Assembly (NCBI GenBank): GCA_964352225.1
Contig: CAYGRM010000096.1
Location: 1 to 18,823 of the forward strand
DNA from: CAJQQY01 sp964352225
Lineage (GTDB): Bacteria; Bacteroidota; Bacteroidia; Chitinophagales; Saprospiraceae
Direction: 5' to 3'
DNA length: 18,823 nt
Under the pieces are notes generated by a model. The model had not been told where the DNA came from, ran no database searches, and was given only the letters and a program-made list of their open reading frames with translations. Positions 8,795 to 17,351 of this stretch are shown piece by piece; position 1 is the stretch's first letter, and the number at the start of each line of letters is the position of its first letter. Made by a program: the position numbers and the translations under genes.

Positions 8795-9961
8795 TTAAGC
8801 AAATGCTTTTTGTAATTTCTTCGGTAATTCGAAATCGAAAGTTGGTGTTTCAAGAACAGTTCTCCCTGCAACTAGATTACTATATTTATCAGCAATAACT
8901 GACCATAAATATCTTCGATTAGCCACTTCCAACAGTTGAGATGATATTTTATTTAGATTTAAATTATTAATGTTTTCAATCATATCGTAAAGCTCATCAG
9001 CATCATTAAAGTATAAAGCTTGGTTCTCAGTTGTAACTTTGTTATAAATTATGTCATATGAAAGAATTGGCAATCCTAAGTACATCGCTTCAACTAGAGA
9101 AGGATTGGTGCCACCTTCGCTGTGGCCGTGGACGTACACTTTTGCATTTGATCGCATTTGATTCAATAAGCTTGATTCATAAATTGGATCTAATAAATAA
9201 AGATGCTCAGTATCAGCATATCTATCTTGCATAGATTTTCCGAATTCGCTATTTTTCCAATTACCAATGATTACTAGAGGCAATTTGGTTTGCTTTTCAA
9301 ATGCTTCTAAAATAACATGGATATTATTTTCAGGCTCAATTCGCGCTACTTTGAAGGCATATTCCTTTTTTAGAAATGGATACTTTTTGAATGTCGATGA
9401 TCTGATATATTCAACATGGTTATGATCTGCACCATATTCAATCAAGTTACTTTTTTTGCCATACCGATCTAAAACATATTTTTGAATCGCAGCATTATCA
9501 GAGATTATTTCATCAGCACAACTCACCGCAACTCTCTCACTCCAAGACAAAAATGTTTTGGCATATTTATTCCATTTTGCTCTTCTCCATTCAAGACCAT
9601 CCACATTAATAATGATTTTTTTAGAAGGAAAAAATAATTTTACAAACGGTAAAAACAAACATCCTGACACTCCTAAAATGAGTAAAACCTCACTATAGAA
9701 AACAGCATGAATAATAGATAAAATGTCATAAAAGATACTTTGAAACCCATTAGCTGAAAGTGGGATATATTTGATTTTTGCACCTCTCCACTCTTTTACC
9801 CTTTCTTTGGCACTATAGTGTTTGGTACTATTATAAACGGTGATGTCATATTCCTGATTTAGGTTTTCGACTAATTGATGAGCTAGTGTTTCAAAACCTC
9901 CGTATCTGGCAGGTACACCTACTGTTCCAATAATGGCTAAACTTCTTTTTAAATTTTTCAT
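8795..9961 (-). CDS. DUF1972-type GT4-like glycosyltransferase
   Basis: This cytoplasmic 388-residue enzyme has the DUF1972 N-terminal signature AIIGTVGVPARYGGFETLAHQ followed by TVYN. A GT-B C-terminal donor-binding domain contains KVARIEPENN, VIIGNW and, near residue 280, YVHGHSEGGTNPSLVEAM, the form of the nucleotide-sugar motif usual in this family. Relatives transfer rhamnose or other sugars from nucleotide donors during capsule or exopolysaccharide assembly; the sugar here cannot be predicted. I place the start at 9961 (MKNLKRSLAIIG) and not at the in-frame ATG at 9985, because this begins like family members and puts the upstream palindrome at 124 bp, matching two other genes in the window. 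It is the first gene of a probable operon with the NHL surface protein and the PorP-OmpA fusion, so glycosylation of the surface protein or a linked polysaccharide is a reasonable guess. Confidence 0.9.
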   Translation of the reverse strand: MKNLKRSLAIIGTVGVPARYGGFETLAHQLVENLNQEYDITVYNSTKHYSAKERVKEWRGAKIKYIPLSANGFQSIFYDILSIIHAVFYSEVLLILGVSGCLFLPFVKLFFPSKKIIINVDGLEWRRAKWNKYAKTFLSWSERVAVSCADEIISDNAAIQKYVLDRYGKKSNLIEYGADHNHVEYIRSSTFKKYPFLKKEYAFKVARIEPENNIHVILEAFEKQTKLPLVIIGNWKNSEFGKSMQDRYADTEHLYLLDPIYESSLLNQMRSNAKVYVHGHSEGGTNPSLVEAMYLGLPILSYDIIYNKVTTENQALYFNDADELYDMIENINNLNLNKISSQLLEVANRRYLWSVIADKYSNLVAGRTVLETPTFDFELPKKLQKAFA

Positions 9962-10015
9962 GGTTATCTTTTTAAGTATAGTCATGTATATTCAAAAGAA
10001 GAACCAATACCTAAA

Positions 10016-10093
10016 ATACTGATTATCAGTATCTTATGATTTCATAAAAAATATCTATGTTCTCTTTTTAATAAAAATTCTCATTTTGAGAAT
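10016..10093 (-). promoter_or_regulatory. two-palindrome upstream module of the glycosyltransferase operon (copy A)
   Basis: Palindrome 1 is ATTCTCA-TTT-TGAGAAT at 10077-10093 (7-3-7), centred 124 bp before the chosen start codon. Palindrome 2 is a perfect 8-1-8 repeat, ATACTGATTATCAGTAT, at 10016-10032, centred 63 bp before the start. Both lie between the terminator of the giant gene and the operon start, so they are in promoter territory and are not terminators. Two other genes in the window have the same arrangement. The binding protein is unknown. Confidence 0.55.
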
Positions 10094-10120
10094 AGGAATC
10101 TTTGATATATTCTCATATTC

Positions 10121-10156
10121 AAAAAAAAAAGCCGAGTTCTAAAGAACTCGGCTTTT
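10121..10156 (-). terminator. intrinsic terminator of the giant surface-protein gene
   Basis: A GC-containing stem (10131-10140 GCCGAGTTCT with 10143-10152 AGAACTCGGC) is extended by AAAA/TTTT pairs. On the minus strand it is followed by a ten-base U tract (10121-10130). It lies about 80 bp after the stop codon of the giant gene and before the glycosyltransferase promoter region, which separates the two transcripts. Confidence 0.92.
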
Positions 10157-10233
10157 AAAAACCAATTAAATGTTGAGTAATTATTTAACCTCTCAAAGCT
10201 TATAATTTTGCTTTATTGGATACCTGTCTAAAT

Positions 10234-13200
10234 TTATTTAATGAGTAATTTACCTGAATAATTTAATCCATTAGCGCCGACAGCTTTAATGATAAAATAA
10301 CCTGTTGGTAATACTCCTTTTTGTATTTCAATTATATCATTCCCTCCTCCTGTTTTCTCCATCATTTTTTCACCTAATAAATCGTAAACAGATAGACTAA
10401 CAATATTTACCCTACCTCCATCAAGGGGAATAATTTGAATAGAAGATTGCTCATCCATTGGATTTGGGAAAATATGTAATTGTCCAGCGACCACTACCGT
10501 ATTGGGCGCTCTTCCAATAATATTAAAAACAGAATTTGTCTTTAAGGGAGCCGTATTATCGAAAAAGATAGAGGCATTATTTTCTAGGATTTTCCCATCC
10601 TCAAGACCTTCATTCGGTCGGATTTTGAATTTAACAAAACCATGGCTTTCCACTTCGTTGGCTGTACTATCAGGCATATTAATATTTTCAAAAATCCAGA
10701 CAAGTCTATTTTCATCTTCTATTTCAAACCGATAATTATGACTTGCCAATCCTAGTTGAAGCGTATTCAAATCTAAACCATCAGGCAACCTATCTTCAAT
10801 CCTTACGGTTGATACCGTGGCATTTCCGACATTCTGAAATCTAATTTTATAGATGAGTTCTTGATCATTATCTATATAACCTTCTGGCGTAACAGCAATA
10901 TCATTTGGATCTATCGCTCCGACTGCTAGCTGATTATCTACCGAGATATTATCCAAAGTATCACAATCACTTTCTGTCCCATTAAAAGTTGCAGTTAATT
11001 GGATATTCTCTCCAATGGTGGCATTAGCTGAAACAGAATCAACGAGGTAAATAGTAACTGCAGTTCCAATCGGTACATCCCCAACATCCCAGGTTCTATC
11101 TCCCCCATCAGAACTAGTCCAAGGAATTGAACTTTCCAACGGGATCACATCCTCACCAAATGAAACAGTCAATTGGGCATTTGTGGCAGCTTGAGCTCCA
11201 GTATTTTTGTAGGTCAATGTAATGAAATTTTCAAAACCAACTCGATGGGCAGAAGCAGAAATTTCTACCTCTAAATCTGGCAATACACAGGTAGCTGTAT
11301 CAGCAAAATTATTCCCACAATATTGTCCACCTATTCCAACTACATCCACAATTCTTTGGGTAGTACACGTGGGATTCCAATTGGTTCCAGTAGCACTTTG
11401 TTCAATCGTATATAAATTAGGTGCAGCCAAAACAGAATACGCTCCATTATCATTGGTTACCGTCGAAATATTTCCAGGTTGAAGTGTTATCCTCATATTT
11501 GGAACTCCTGGTTCATCATTATCTTGGACACAATTTTTATTTTCATCATAGAAAACTACCCCACAAACCTCACTTGCGTTTTCTTCGGTTATGGTAAAAC
11601 AACCACTTGGAGTTTGATTAGTGAGTATTTGACGATATCCTGAATTCCATTCTACAATGATGGAATCAACTGATGTAGCATCTCCCAATCCAAAAATAGT
11701 TTTCAATTCATTTTGACCTCCTACTCCACCTCCTGTCTGGCTAGATAACTCTCTCATTTGCCAAACATCTTCTCCATAAATAGTAGCTTTCAATCTTATT
11801 TTTGTTCCGATCGCAGAACTATTCGTATTAGTACCAACCAAAATTATACAGGCTTTATTTTGACATTTCCCTCTGGTATTTTGATAAATAAAATTCTCAT
11901 TTAATTGATGATTAGCTACGAATAAATCGACATCACCATCATTATCATAATCTGCCCAAGCTGCTCCAAATGATTGTCCCGCATCTTGAGTAATATTGTT
12001 GGTAATGGACGTAAACGTTCCATCTCCATTATTCGAATAAAGGAAATTATTCTGATTTTTATTGTTACTAACAAACAAATCTAAATCTCCATCATTATCA
12101 TAATCTGCCCAAGAACTACCATGAGAATGACCTCCATCATTTACAATATCCCCAGTAGTAATTGTAGTAAAAGTTTCGTCACCATTATTTTTATATAAAA
12201 AGTTGTTTTGGTTACCTGAGTTCGCCACGAATAAATCCAAGTCTCCATCATTATCATAATCACCCCAACTTGCTCCAACTGAATTCGCTCCGTCGTTTAC
12301 GAAATCTCCCACATTAATTTTTAGAAAATTACCATTACCCGTATTTTTATAAAAACTATTATTATTTCCTTCGGTATTGCAAACATACAAATCTGGCAAA
12401 CCATCAGAATTATAATCCCCCCAAATCCCACTTACAGAAAAACCTGCTTCTAAAGTTGGTGCGGCACCATTTGCTTTCTCAAAAGTGCCATCCCCATTAT
12501 TGTGATATAATTGATTAAATCTGGTTGAAAAATAATCAGCTACAAACATGTCTAAAAACCCATCATTATCATAGTCTGCCCAACTCACACCATGAGCATA
12601 TCCTTTGTCTGTAACAATAGGATCATTTAAAATTCGTGTAAACGTTCCTCCATCATTTCTGTATAAAAAGTTTTCTAGTCCAATATTATTAGCCACATAC
12701 AAATCCAAATCTCCATCATTATCATAATCACCCCAAGAAGCTGCTAGTGAACTTGCCACATCAGTTGCAATAGCTCCAGTAGTTACTTTAGTGAAGGTAG
12801 AATCTCCGTTATTATGGTATAAAATATTAGCAGTATTTGAAGAATAATTTGTTACAAACAAATCTACATAACCATCATTATCATAGTCTCCCCAGGCAGT
12901 AGCCCAAGCATCACTTACTTCATCTAAGCCAATATTTTCAGGTTTCTCAAAACTTGCATTTGGATCAAAAGCTAAAGCCAAAGTAGGTAAATCATCTCCA
13001 CAAGGTCGTTGTCCTCCAATTTGAAAATTAATAATTTCACCAGGTTTATAACTATTATCTAGCAAAAGATTCATCCTTAATCGAACCATATTGGAAGATA
13101 GATCAGTTACACCAACTAAACCATTTGAGGCAAGAGTAGCATCCATATCTGCTCCATTGACAGTATAGACCAATCCTTGGAAAGCAGGATCAGAAATACC

Positions 13201-16200
13201 TGTATAACTTCCTGAAATTGGATACAGCACTTCAACACTCCCTGATTCAACGGTTACCGTTTGACTATTAGGTTGTATTATATTTACAAATAAACTATCC
13301 ACCGCTGCTAATTTAGCACTCAACATTTCAACTTCGATGGTAATACTATTATCACATTCATCTAACGAATTAATAAAATTATCGACTCTAATTTGCAACT
13401 CAGAAGGCTGAGGTGCTACGTATAAATCCATCTCATTAGTACCACAGGTATAACTACCTAAATCGGTAGGATATCCAGTACAATCAGATCCTGTTAAAAC
13501 TGTAAGCGTTGATATATCGCATGAATTATAGGAAGCTGTAATTTGATAATTACCACTTCCATTGATGGAAAAATCACCAATTTGGTAAAACCCATTTATC
13601 GGAATAATTTCACTATCATCTGAAGTATTTATCACTTCTTCCACTACAATATTTCCTGATAAATCTTGTAAGTAAAACCAACCATTAGAGGCAGCAGCTA
13701 CGGTATTTTTAATTTTTAAATCCCAAGTTACCGTTGTTCCTATTCCGTCTTGAGTAGGTAATACCGAAGAAGGAGTAAGTTTAGGTTTAAAATATTTTAC
13801 ATAGTCTGTTTGACCAGCATATTCACTTGATAAATTTCCACTTAAAAAACTACTTTCTTGAAAAGTAAAATAATAGTCAACGGGTAAATTTGCCACTTCA
13901 TTTACGGTACATTCAGGTTGAACTTCAATGGTAATTCGTCCATTAAATCCATCATCAGAAAAGTTGAGCGTACCTCCATTTTCAACTTGATAATTAGTCA
14001 AATCAAAAGTATGAGTGGTTCCACTTATACTAGTAGGAGAAATAGAAACTGTCTCTTTGGTAGTAACATTCGTGTATCTGGTTCGCCATTGCTCGAGTGT
14101 TCCAGCAACGAAAGAATATCCAGCCGGAATCTCTACTCGAACGCTTTTGAGGTGCGACCAATTTCTATACTCATAAGGAAACATATTTCCTCCCGAATAA
14201 TTGGTACAACAATCCCCGATACTCATGTAATAGTTTTGAGTAACATCATAGGTACAAGTTTTCACATTATATTGATTGGATTTCCACGTGTAATAATAAT
14301 ACCCAACTACGGTAAAATTACCATCCCAATCATTACATTGATAAGCTGTACCATTTTCTGTATCACTCACATAAAAGTCATTTGTAATCGTTACCTGATC
14401 GGCACTTCCTCCAATATTCCCTATCACCTTATAAGTCGCAACTAAACTAACCTCATCATCATCTTCCATTTTAAAATTAGTAAAATCTGAGCAACCTAAA
14501 CCTGATAAAGTACTCGAGCTAAAATCAAAGTCTACAGTCCTCACACCACCTGATACACTCGAAGTAAATGGTACATTATTACATGAAATGGTTTGACCTG
14601 AACTCTCATCTAAAATATCTATTCGTGCAGATATGATTTGTATTTCATCTCCATAGGGAACTTTTGATTGAGCATAGCCGTATTCCCAATCTGTAAATGT
14701 TCCAGAGGTTTTTACTAAGCCAGAAAATGTTGTTTCAAAAGTATCACTCATCATTACTCGATTGGTTTTTACCAAATCCATATCTAAACTATTAGTAGCA
14801 TCGGGCAACCCATCCAAATCATTATCTGATGTTCCAAAACTTATTCTTTCTATCTCAAAGGAATTAAAACTTAATCCATGGTCACAAGTACCAGGACAAT
14901 GAAGACTAGTTTCAGCCGTTTCCAAACAGGTCATGGCAATCCGATATGGATTATTACAATTAGTATCCATAACATGAAATAATTGCATTCCAACTGAAAC
15001 ATCAGATGCACCTGCTGCACAATCAGCGGTTAAATTTAAATTGAACTGAGAGTGATTTAAAGAGAATCCTGATGGTATCGGAAGATCATATCTAACTTTT
15101 AAAATTCGATTTAAAATATCGTAACTCAATTGACTCGATGACCAGGTGCTTTGCCCACTAGTATATTCTATATCACTAGCCACTCCACTCCAATTTAATC
15201 CTACAGGTATATCAAAAACTATTTCAAAATAAGGAGAAGTACCTTCCTCTAGTTCAAAAGTAGCCGAATTAATATTTAAAGTATAAGTGCCAACTTGACC
15301 ATCGGCAAGGTCAGAGGGAGACTCATAAAAAGTATCCATACTTTTATAGTTTCGAACATTTCCAACGCCATAAATATCATAACTACTACTATTACACATA
15401 TCTGTATAATCCCCAAAATACCTCCATCCAATATAATTCACGGCACCACAATAAGTGGTTGCACAAGTATAATGATCCCAATCCAAAAATAAAGTATCTC
15501 CTGGCTGTATAGTTGGGATATCTACGGTAAAACCATCAATTGGTGTGCTTCCTAAACAATCATAAGAAACGGCTGATTGGGATGAGGAAGGAGTCAAACT
15601 AACCGTAGTTCCGTTTAACGTATATGTTATACTTCCTGGATCTACTCTTGTATATTGATTATTTGCCCATGGACGAATTTCAATTTCGGTTTCATTAGCA
15701 GGACCTGTACCAGAATTGATTACAGTTAATCTTTGGGGATCTGCTGATCCATCAACACAAGTTCCAAAACTACTGGTAGCAGTAATATCTAAACTTGGAG
15801 CATATAAATTTACGGTAGTATATGGATATTTAATATTACTAGGAGATTCTTGTCCATCACATCCCCAATAGGCAGTTATTTCATCTTGGGTACTATTACA
15901 TCCTGTTGCTGTAAGGGTTTGAGTAATTGTTATAGATTCATTTTGATCAAAAGTCCCATCTTCATTTCCTATTGAAACAAAATCCGCTGCCGTTAAAGTT
16001 ATCTCATCCTGATTAGCATTCAAGGTACCAATATCTACTGCATCTAAAGAAAGGTTTGAATCATATACATCTTTCACTACAAAAGAAGATAATGAACCAT
16101 ATCCTCCATTAACAATCGTAACAGTCCGGGTAAAACTTTCACCTACAAAAACGCTAGCCGCCATTGGATCAACCAACGTAATCGAAAGGGCAGGATATAA

Positions 16201-16713
16201 AATATTATAACTATCTGTCACATCACTCTCTGAATTCCCTGTGTAATTAACGGTTACTGTATTTGAAAATATATTACCATTTAGTTGATTGGTATAAGCA
16301 TTAAAATTCGCAATGGCATCAAATGAAAAAGTGATAGACGCTCCACTTGGAATATCATCAGCAGAAAATAATACTGCTGCAAGATCTGAAATATTACTTT
16401 CCACAACATTGAATATCGAGGAATCTGAAAGACTACTTGGTACATATTCAATTCCATCTGGCAACTCAACCAATATTTCAACATTCTCTAAAGTTGAATC
16501 CGCTGTGTTGATAAATTCAACTACAAAAATGTCTTCGCTTCCACAAACGGTAAGCGCAGTAGCAGTTGAATTATTAAAGGTTAGACTTTGCCCCTCAGCT
16601 TTGAAACTGCTTAATAAAATTAATATCGTCCCAATAATGAAATAAAGCCAATCTGGATGTCCTGGTTCGTATTTATGGATGGGATTACTTGAATTTTGTT
16701 GAATTGTACTCAT
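10234..16713 (-). CDS. giant secreted surface protein: FG-GAP/VCBS repeats, ASPIC/UnbV, DUF7619-like, type A T9SS sorting domain
   Basis: I start this 2159-residue protein at MSTIQQNSS (16713) because the small upstream relative begins the same way; a longer in-frame start exists at 16782. A 20-residue polar leader precedes the hydrophobic signal segment (about 22-37), with cleavage likely near AEGQS. Residues about 44-1250 are DUF11-like beta-rich repeats rich in Thr, Ser and Asn with scattered Cys. Seven FG-GAP/VCBS units follow (about 1250-1613; W[GA]DYDNDGxxDL), then ASPIC/UnbV (about 1632-1708; QTGGGVGGQNE, IVEWNSG), an SdrD-B-like unit (about 1717-1808; VFYDENKNCVQDNDEPGVPN), a CARDB-like part, a DUF7619-like region (about 1938-2068; DPNDIAV, FDNTAP) and a type A sorting domain (IFPNP ... 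GKLLIK). It should be exported by T9SS and cell-surface attached or released, probably as an adhesin or matrix protein. The function is inferred from architecture only. Confidence 0.9.
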   Translation of the reverse strand: MSTIQQNSSNPIHKYEPGHPDWLYFIIGTILILLSSFKAEGQSLTFNNSTATALTVCGSEDIFVVEFINTADSTLENVEILVELPDGIEYVPSSLSDSSIFNVVESNISDLAAVLFSADDIPSGASITFSFDAIANFNAYTNQLNGNIFSNTVTVNYTGNSESDVTDSYNILYPALSITLVDPMAASVFVGESFTRTVTIVNGGYGSLSSFVVKDVYDSNLSLDAVDIGTLNANQDEITLTAADFVSIGNEDGTFDQNESITITQTLTATGCNSTQDEITAYWGCDGQESPSNIKYPYTTVNLYAPSLDITATSSFGTCVDGSADPQRLTVINSGTGPANETEIEIRPWANNQYTRVDPGSITYTLNGTTVSLTPSSSQSAVSYDCLGSTPIDGFTVDIPTIQPGDTLFLDWDHYTCATTYCGAVNYIGWRYFGDYTDMCNSSSYDIYGVGNVRNYKSMDTFYESPSDLADGQVGTYTLNINSATFELEEGTSPYFEIVFDIPVGLNWSGVASDIEYTSGQSTWSSSQLSYDILNRILKVRYDLPIPSGFSLNHSQFNLNLTADCAAGASDVSVGMQLFHVMDTNCNNPYRIAMTCLETAETSLHCPGTCDHGLSFNSFEIERISFGTSDNDLDGLPDATNSLDMDLVKTNRVMMSDTFETTFSGLVKTSGTFTDWEYGYAQSKVPYGDEIQIISARIDILDESSGQTISCNNVPFTSSVSGGVRTVDFDFSSSTLSGLGCSDFTNFKMEDDDEVSLVATYKVIGNIGGSADQVTITNDFYVSDTENGTAYQCNDWDGNFTVVGYYYYTWKSNQYNVKTCTYDVTQNYYMSIGDCCTNYSGGNMFPYEYRNWSHLKSVRVEIPAGYSFVAGTLEQWRTRYTNVTTKETVSISPTSISGTTHTFDLTNYQVENGGTLNFSDDGFNGRITIEVQPECTVNEVANLPVDYYFTFQESSFLSGNLSSEYAGQTDYVKYFKPKLTPSSVLPTQDGIGTTVTWDLKIKNTVAAASNGWFYLQDLSGNIVVEEVINTSDDSEIIPINGFYQIGDFSINGSGNYQITASYNSCDISTLTVLTGSDCTGYPTDLGSYTCGTNEMDLYVAPQPSELQIRVDNFINSLDECDNSITIEVEMLSAKLAAVDSLFVNIIQPNSQTVTVESGSVEVLYPISGSYTGISDPAFQGLVYTVNGADMDATLASNGLVGVTDLSSNMVRLRMNLLLDNSYKPGEIINFQIGGQRPCGDDLPTLALAFDPNASFEKPENIGLDEVSDAWATAWGDYDNDGYVDLFVTNYSSNTANILYHNNGDSTFTKVTTGAIATDVASSLAASWGDYDNDGDLDLYVANNIGLENFLYRNDGGTFTRILNDPIVTDKGYAHGVSWADYDNDGFLDMFVADYFSTRFNQLYHNNGDGTFEKANGAAPTLEAGFSVSGIWGDYNSDGLPDLYVCNTEGNNNSFYKNTGNGNFLKINVGDFVNDGANSVGASWGDYDNDGDLDLFVANSGNQNNFLYKNNGDETFTTITTGDIVNDGGHSHGSSWADYDNDGDLDLFVSNNKNQNNFLYSNNGDGTFTSITNNITQDAGQSFGAAWADYDNDGDVDLFVANHQLNENFIYQNTRGKCQNKACIILVGTNTNSSAIGTKIRLKATIYGEDVWQMRELSSQTGGGVGGQNELKTIFGLGDATSVDSIIVEWNSGYRQILTNQTPSGCFTITEENASEVCGVVFYDENKNCVQDNDEPGVPNMRITLQPGNISTVTNDNGAYSVLAAPNLYTIEQSATGTNWNPTCTTQRIVDVVGIGGQYCGNNFADTATCVLPDLEVEISASAHRVGFENFITLTYKNTGAQAATNAQLTVSFGEDVIPLESSIPWTSSDGGDRTWDVGDVPIGTAVTIYLVDSVSANATIGENIQLTATFNGTESDCDTLDNISVDNQLAVGAIDPNDIAVTPEGYIDNDQELIYKIRFQNVGNATVSTVRIEDRLPDGLDLNTLQLGLASHNYRFEIEDENRLVWIFENINMPDSTANEVESHGFVKFKIRPNEGLEDGKILENNASIFFDNTAPLKTNSVFNIIGRAPNTVVVAGQLHIFPNPMDEQSSIQIIPLDGGRVNIVSLSVYDLLGEKMMEKTGGGNDIIEIQKGVLPTGYFIIKAVGANGLNYSGKLLIK
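11880..12950 (-). repeat. seven degenerate tandem repeats coding for FG-GAP/VCBS units
   Basis: The plus strand shows a recurring core close to CCATCATTATCATAATC near 11947, 12093, 12247, 12403, 12562, 12713 and 12872, a spacing of about 146-159 bp. Each core encodes the DYDNDG calcium-loop motif; the fourth is the most diverged (DYNSDG). The repeats are similar enough at DNA level to allow slippage or recombination that changes copy number. Confidence 0.85.
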
Positions 16714-16771
16714 GAATATGTTATTAATTTGATAATCGTATTTAAGATTAACCGTATAAATATTATACCGT

Positions 16772-16837
16772 CTGATAATCAATTGATTACCTGCATTTTA
16801 AACATTAATAAATAATTGATTTGATCTCAAAATGAGA
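16772..16837 (-). promoter_or_regulatory. two-palindrome upstream module of the giant gene (copy B)
   Basis: Palindrome 1 is TCTCA-AAA-TGAGA at 16825-16837, centred 118 bp before the start at 16713. Palindrome 2 is CTGATAATCAA at 16772-16782 (one base short of the CTGAT/ATCAG form), centred 64 bp before the start; it overlaps a perfect 12-bp palindrome AATCAATTGATT at 16777-16788. The layout matches copies A and C. A further 6-3-6 repeat, GTATAA-ATA-TTATAC, lies at 16753-16767. Confidence 0.5.
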
Positions 16838-16882
16838 AGGATTCTAATTTTTGCATTGATTTAGATGTTGCAAAAATTAGTT

Positions 16883-16902
16883 ATTATCAATTTTTTGATA
16901 AT
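16883..16902 (-). terminator. possible weak terminator hairpin after the 118-residue gene
   Basis: A perfect 8-4-8 inverted repeat (ATTATCAA-TTTT-TTGATAAT) begins 25 bp after the stop codon of the small gene. The stem has only two GC pairs and no immediate long U tract on the minus strand, although TTTTT occurs about 10 bases further on. Termination here would be weak, so read-through into the giant gene is possible. Confidence 0.35.
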
Positions 16903-16926
16903 TTTAAAGAGGGGAAAGTTAAATTC

Positions 16927-17283
16927 TTAATTAGGTAATAAGGCTACAGATTGGTCTAGAAAATCCTTTTCTCGAAAATTGTAATATGAAGTTTCATCTG
17001 GAATTTCATTAACATTTTCCACTCCAAGATAACTTTCTAACAATACTTCTACATTTATCAAATCGACCTCTGACATATTGGAAGTTTCCCAAGAAAAATT
17101 TTCTTGACAATCATGAATGGCAAATTGATTTGAATCAATATTTTCTGAATTCAGATTTTCATTATTATTTTTTAGTCCACTAAAAATGACTATCATCATT
17201 CCAAAGAAAAAATAAAACCAATCTGGCACTTCTTGATCATTTGATTCTACTAATTGATGAGGTTTTGGTTGAACAGTATTCAT
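16927..17283 (-). CDS. small truncated paralogue of the giant protein's N-terminus
   Basis: This 118-residue product is not a known named family. It aligns without gaps to residues 1-105 of the giant protein encoded next to it. The shared residues include M1, T3, Q5, P20-D21-W22, Y24-F25, G28, S35, K38, L75, N77-V78-E79, L81, E83, G87, E89, V91, S99, N102 and E105, about 28 identities by eye. One hydrophobic segment (about 22-36) follows a polar leader. No clear signal peptidase site is visible after it (LKNNNENL), so it may stay membrane-anchored. It ends within the first beta-rich domain of the giant protein and lacks any T9SS sorting domain. It could be a decayed duplicate, or a short product that competes with or assists its large relative. 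It has its own copy of the two-palindrome upstream module, which argues it is still expressed. Confidence 0.75.
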   Translation of the reverse strand: MNTVQPKPHQLVESNDQEVPDWFYFFFGMMIVIFSGLKNNNENLNSENIDSNQFAIHDCQENFSWETSNMSEVDLINVEVLLESYLGVENVNEIPDETSYYNFREKDFLDQSVALLPN

Positions 17284-17301
17284 GGTTATGGTTATTTTTG
17301 A

Positions 17302-17324
17302 TTATTGATGTTGCTTATCAATAA
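17302..17324 (-). repeat. short inverted repeat in the leader of the 118-residue gene
   Basis: A perfect 8-7-8 inverted repeat (TTATTGAT at 17302-17309, ATCAATAA at 17317-17324) begins 19 bp upstream of the start codon. It would fall in the untranslated leader or core promoter and could be an operator half-site pair. The AT-rich background makes chance occurrence possible. Confidence 0.35.
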
Positions 17325-17351
17325 CAAAAATTCAAGCCGACTACTAACTAC

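Noticed and set aside
10077..10093. Palindrome 1 of copy A as a second terminator for the giant gene
   Set aside because: A much stronger GC-containing terminator with a U tract lies directly upstream at 10121-10156, and this repeat has no U tract on the minus strand.
13918..14445. 175-residue open frame on the plus strand
   Set aside because: It lies wholly antisense to the giant gene, is rich in Ile, Ser and Arg as expected for the reverse complement of Asn/Asp/Tyr-rich coding, and shows no domain.
16313..16645. 110-residue plus-strand open frame
   Set aside because: Antisense to the well-supported start of the giant gene, with no recognisable domain or promoter.
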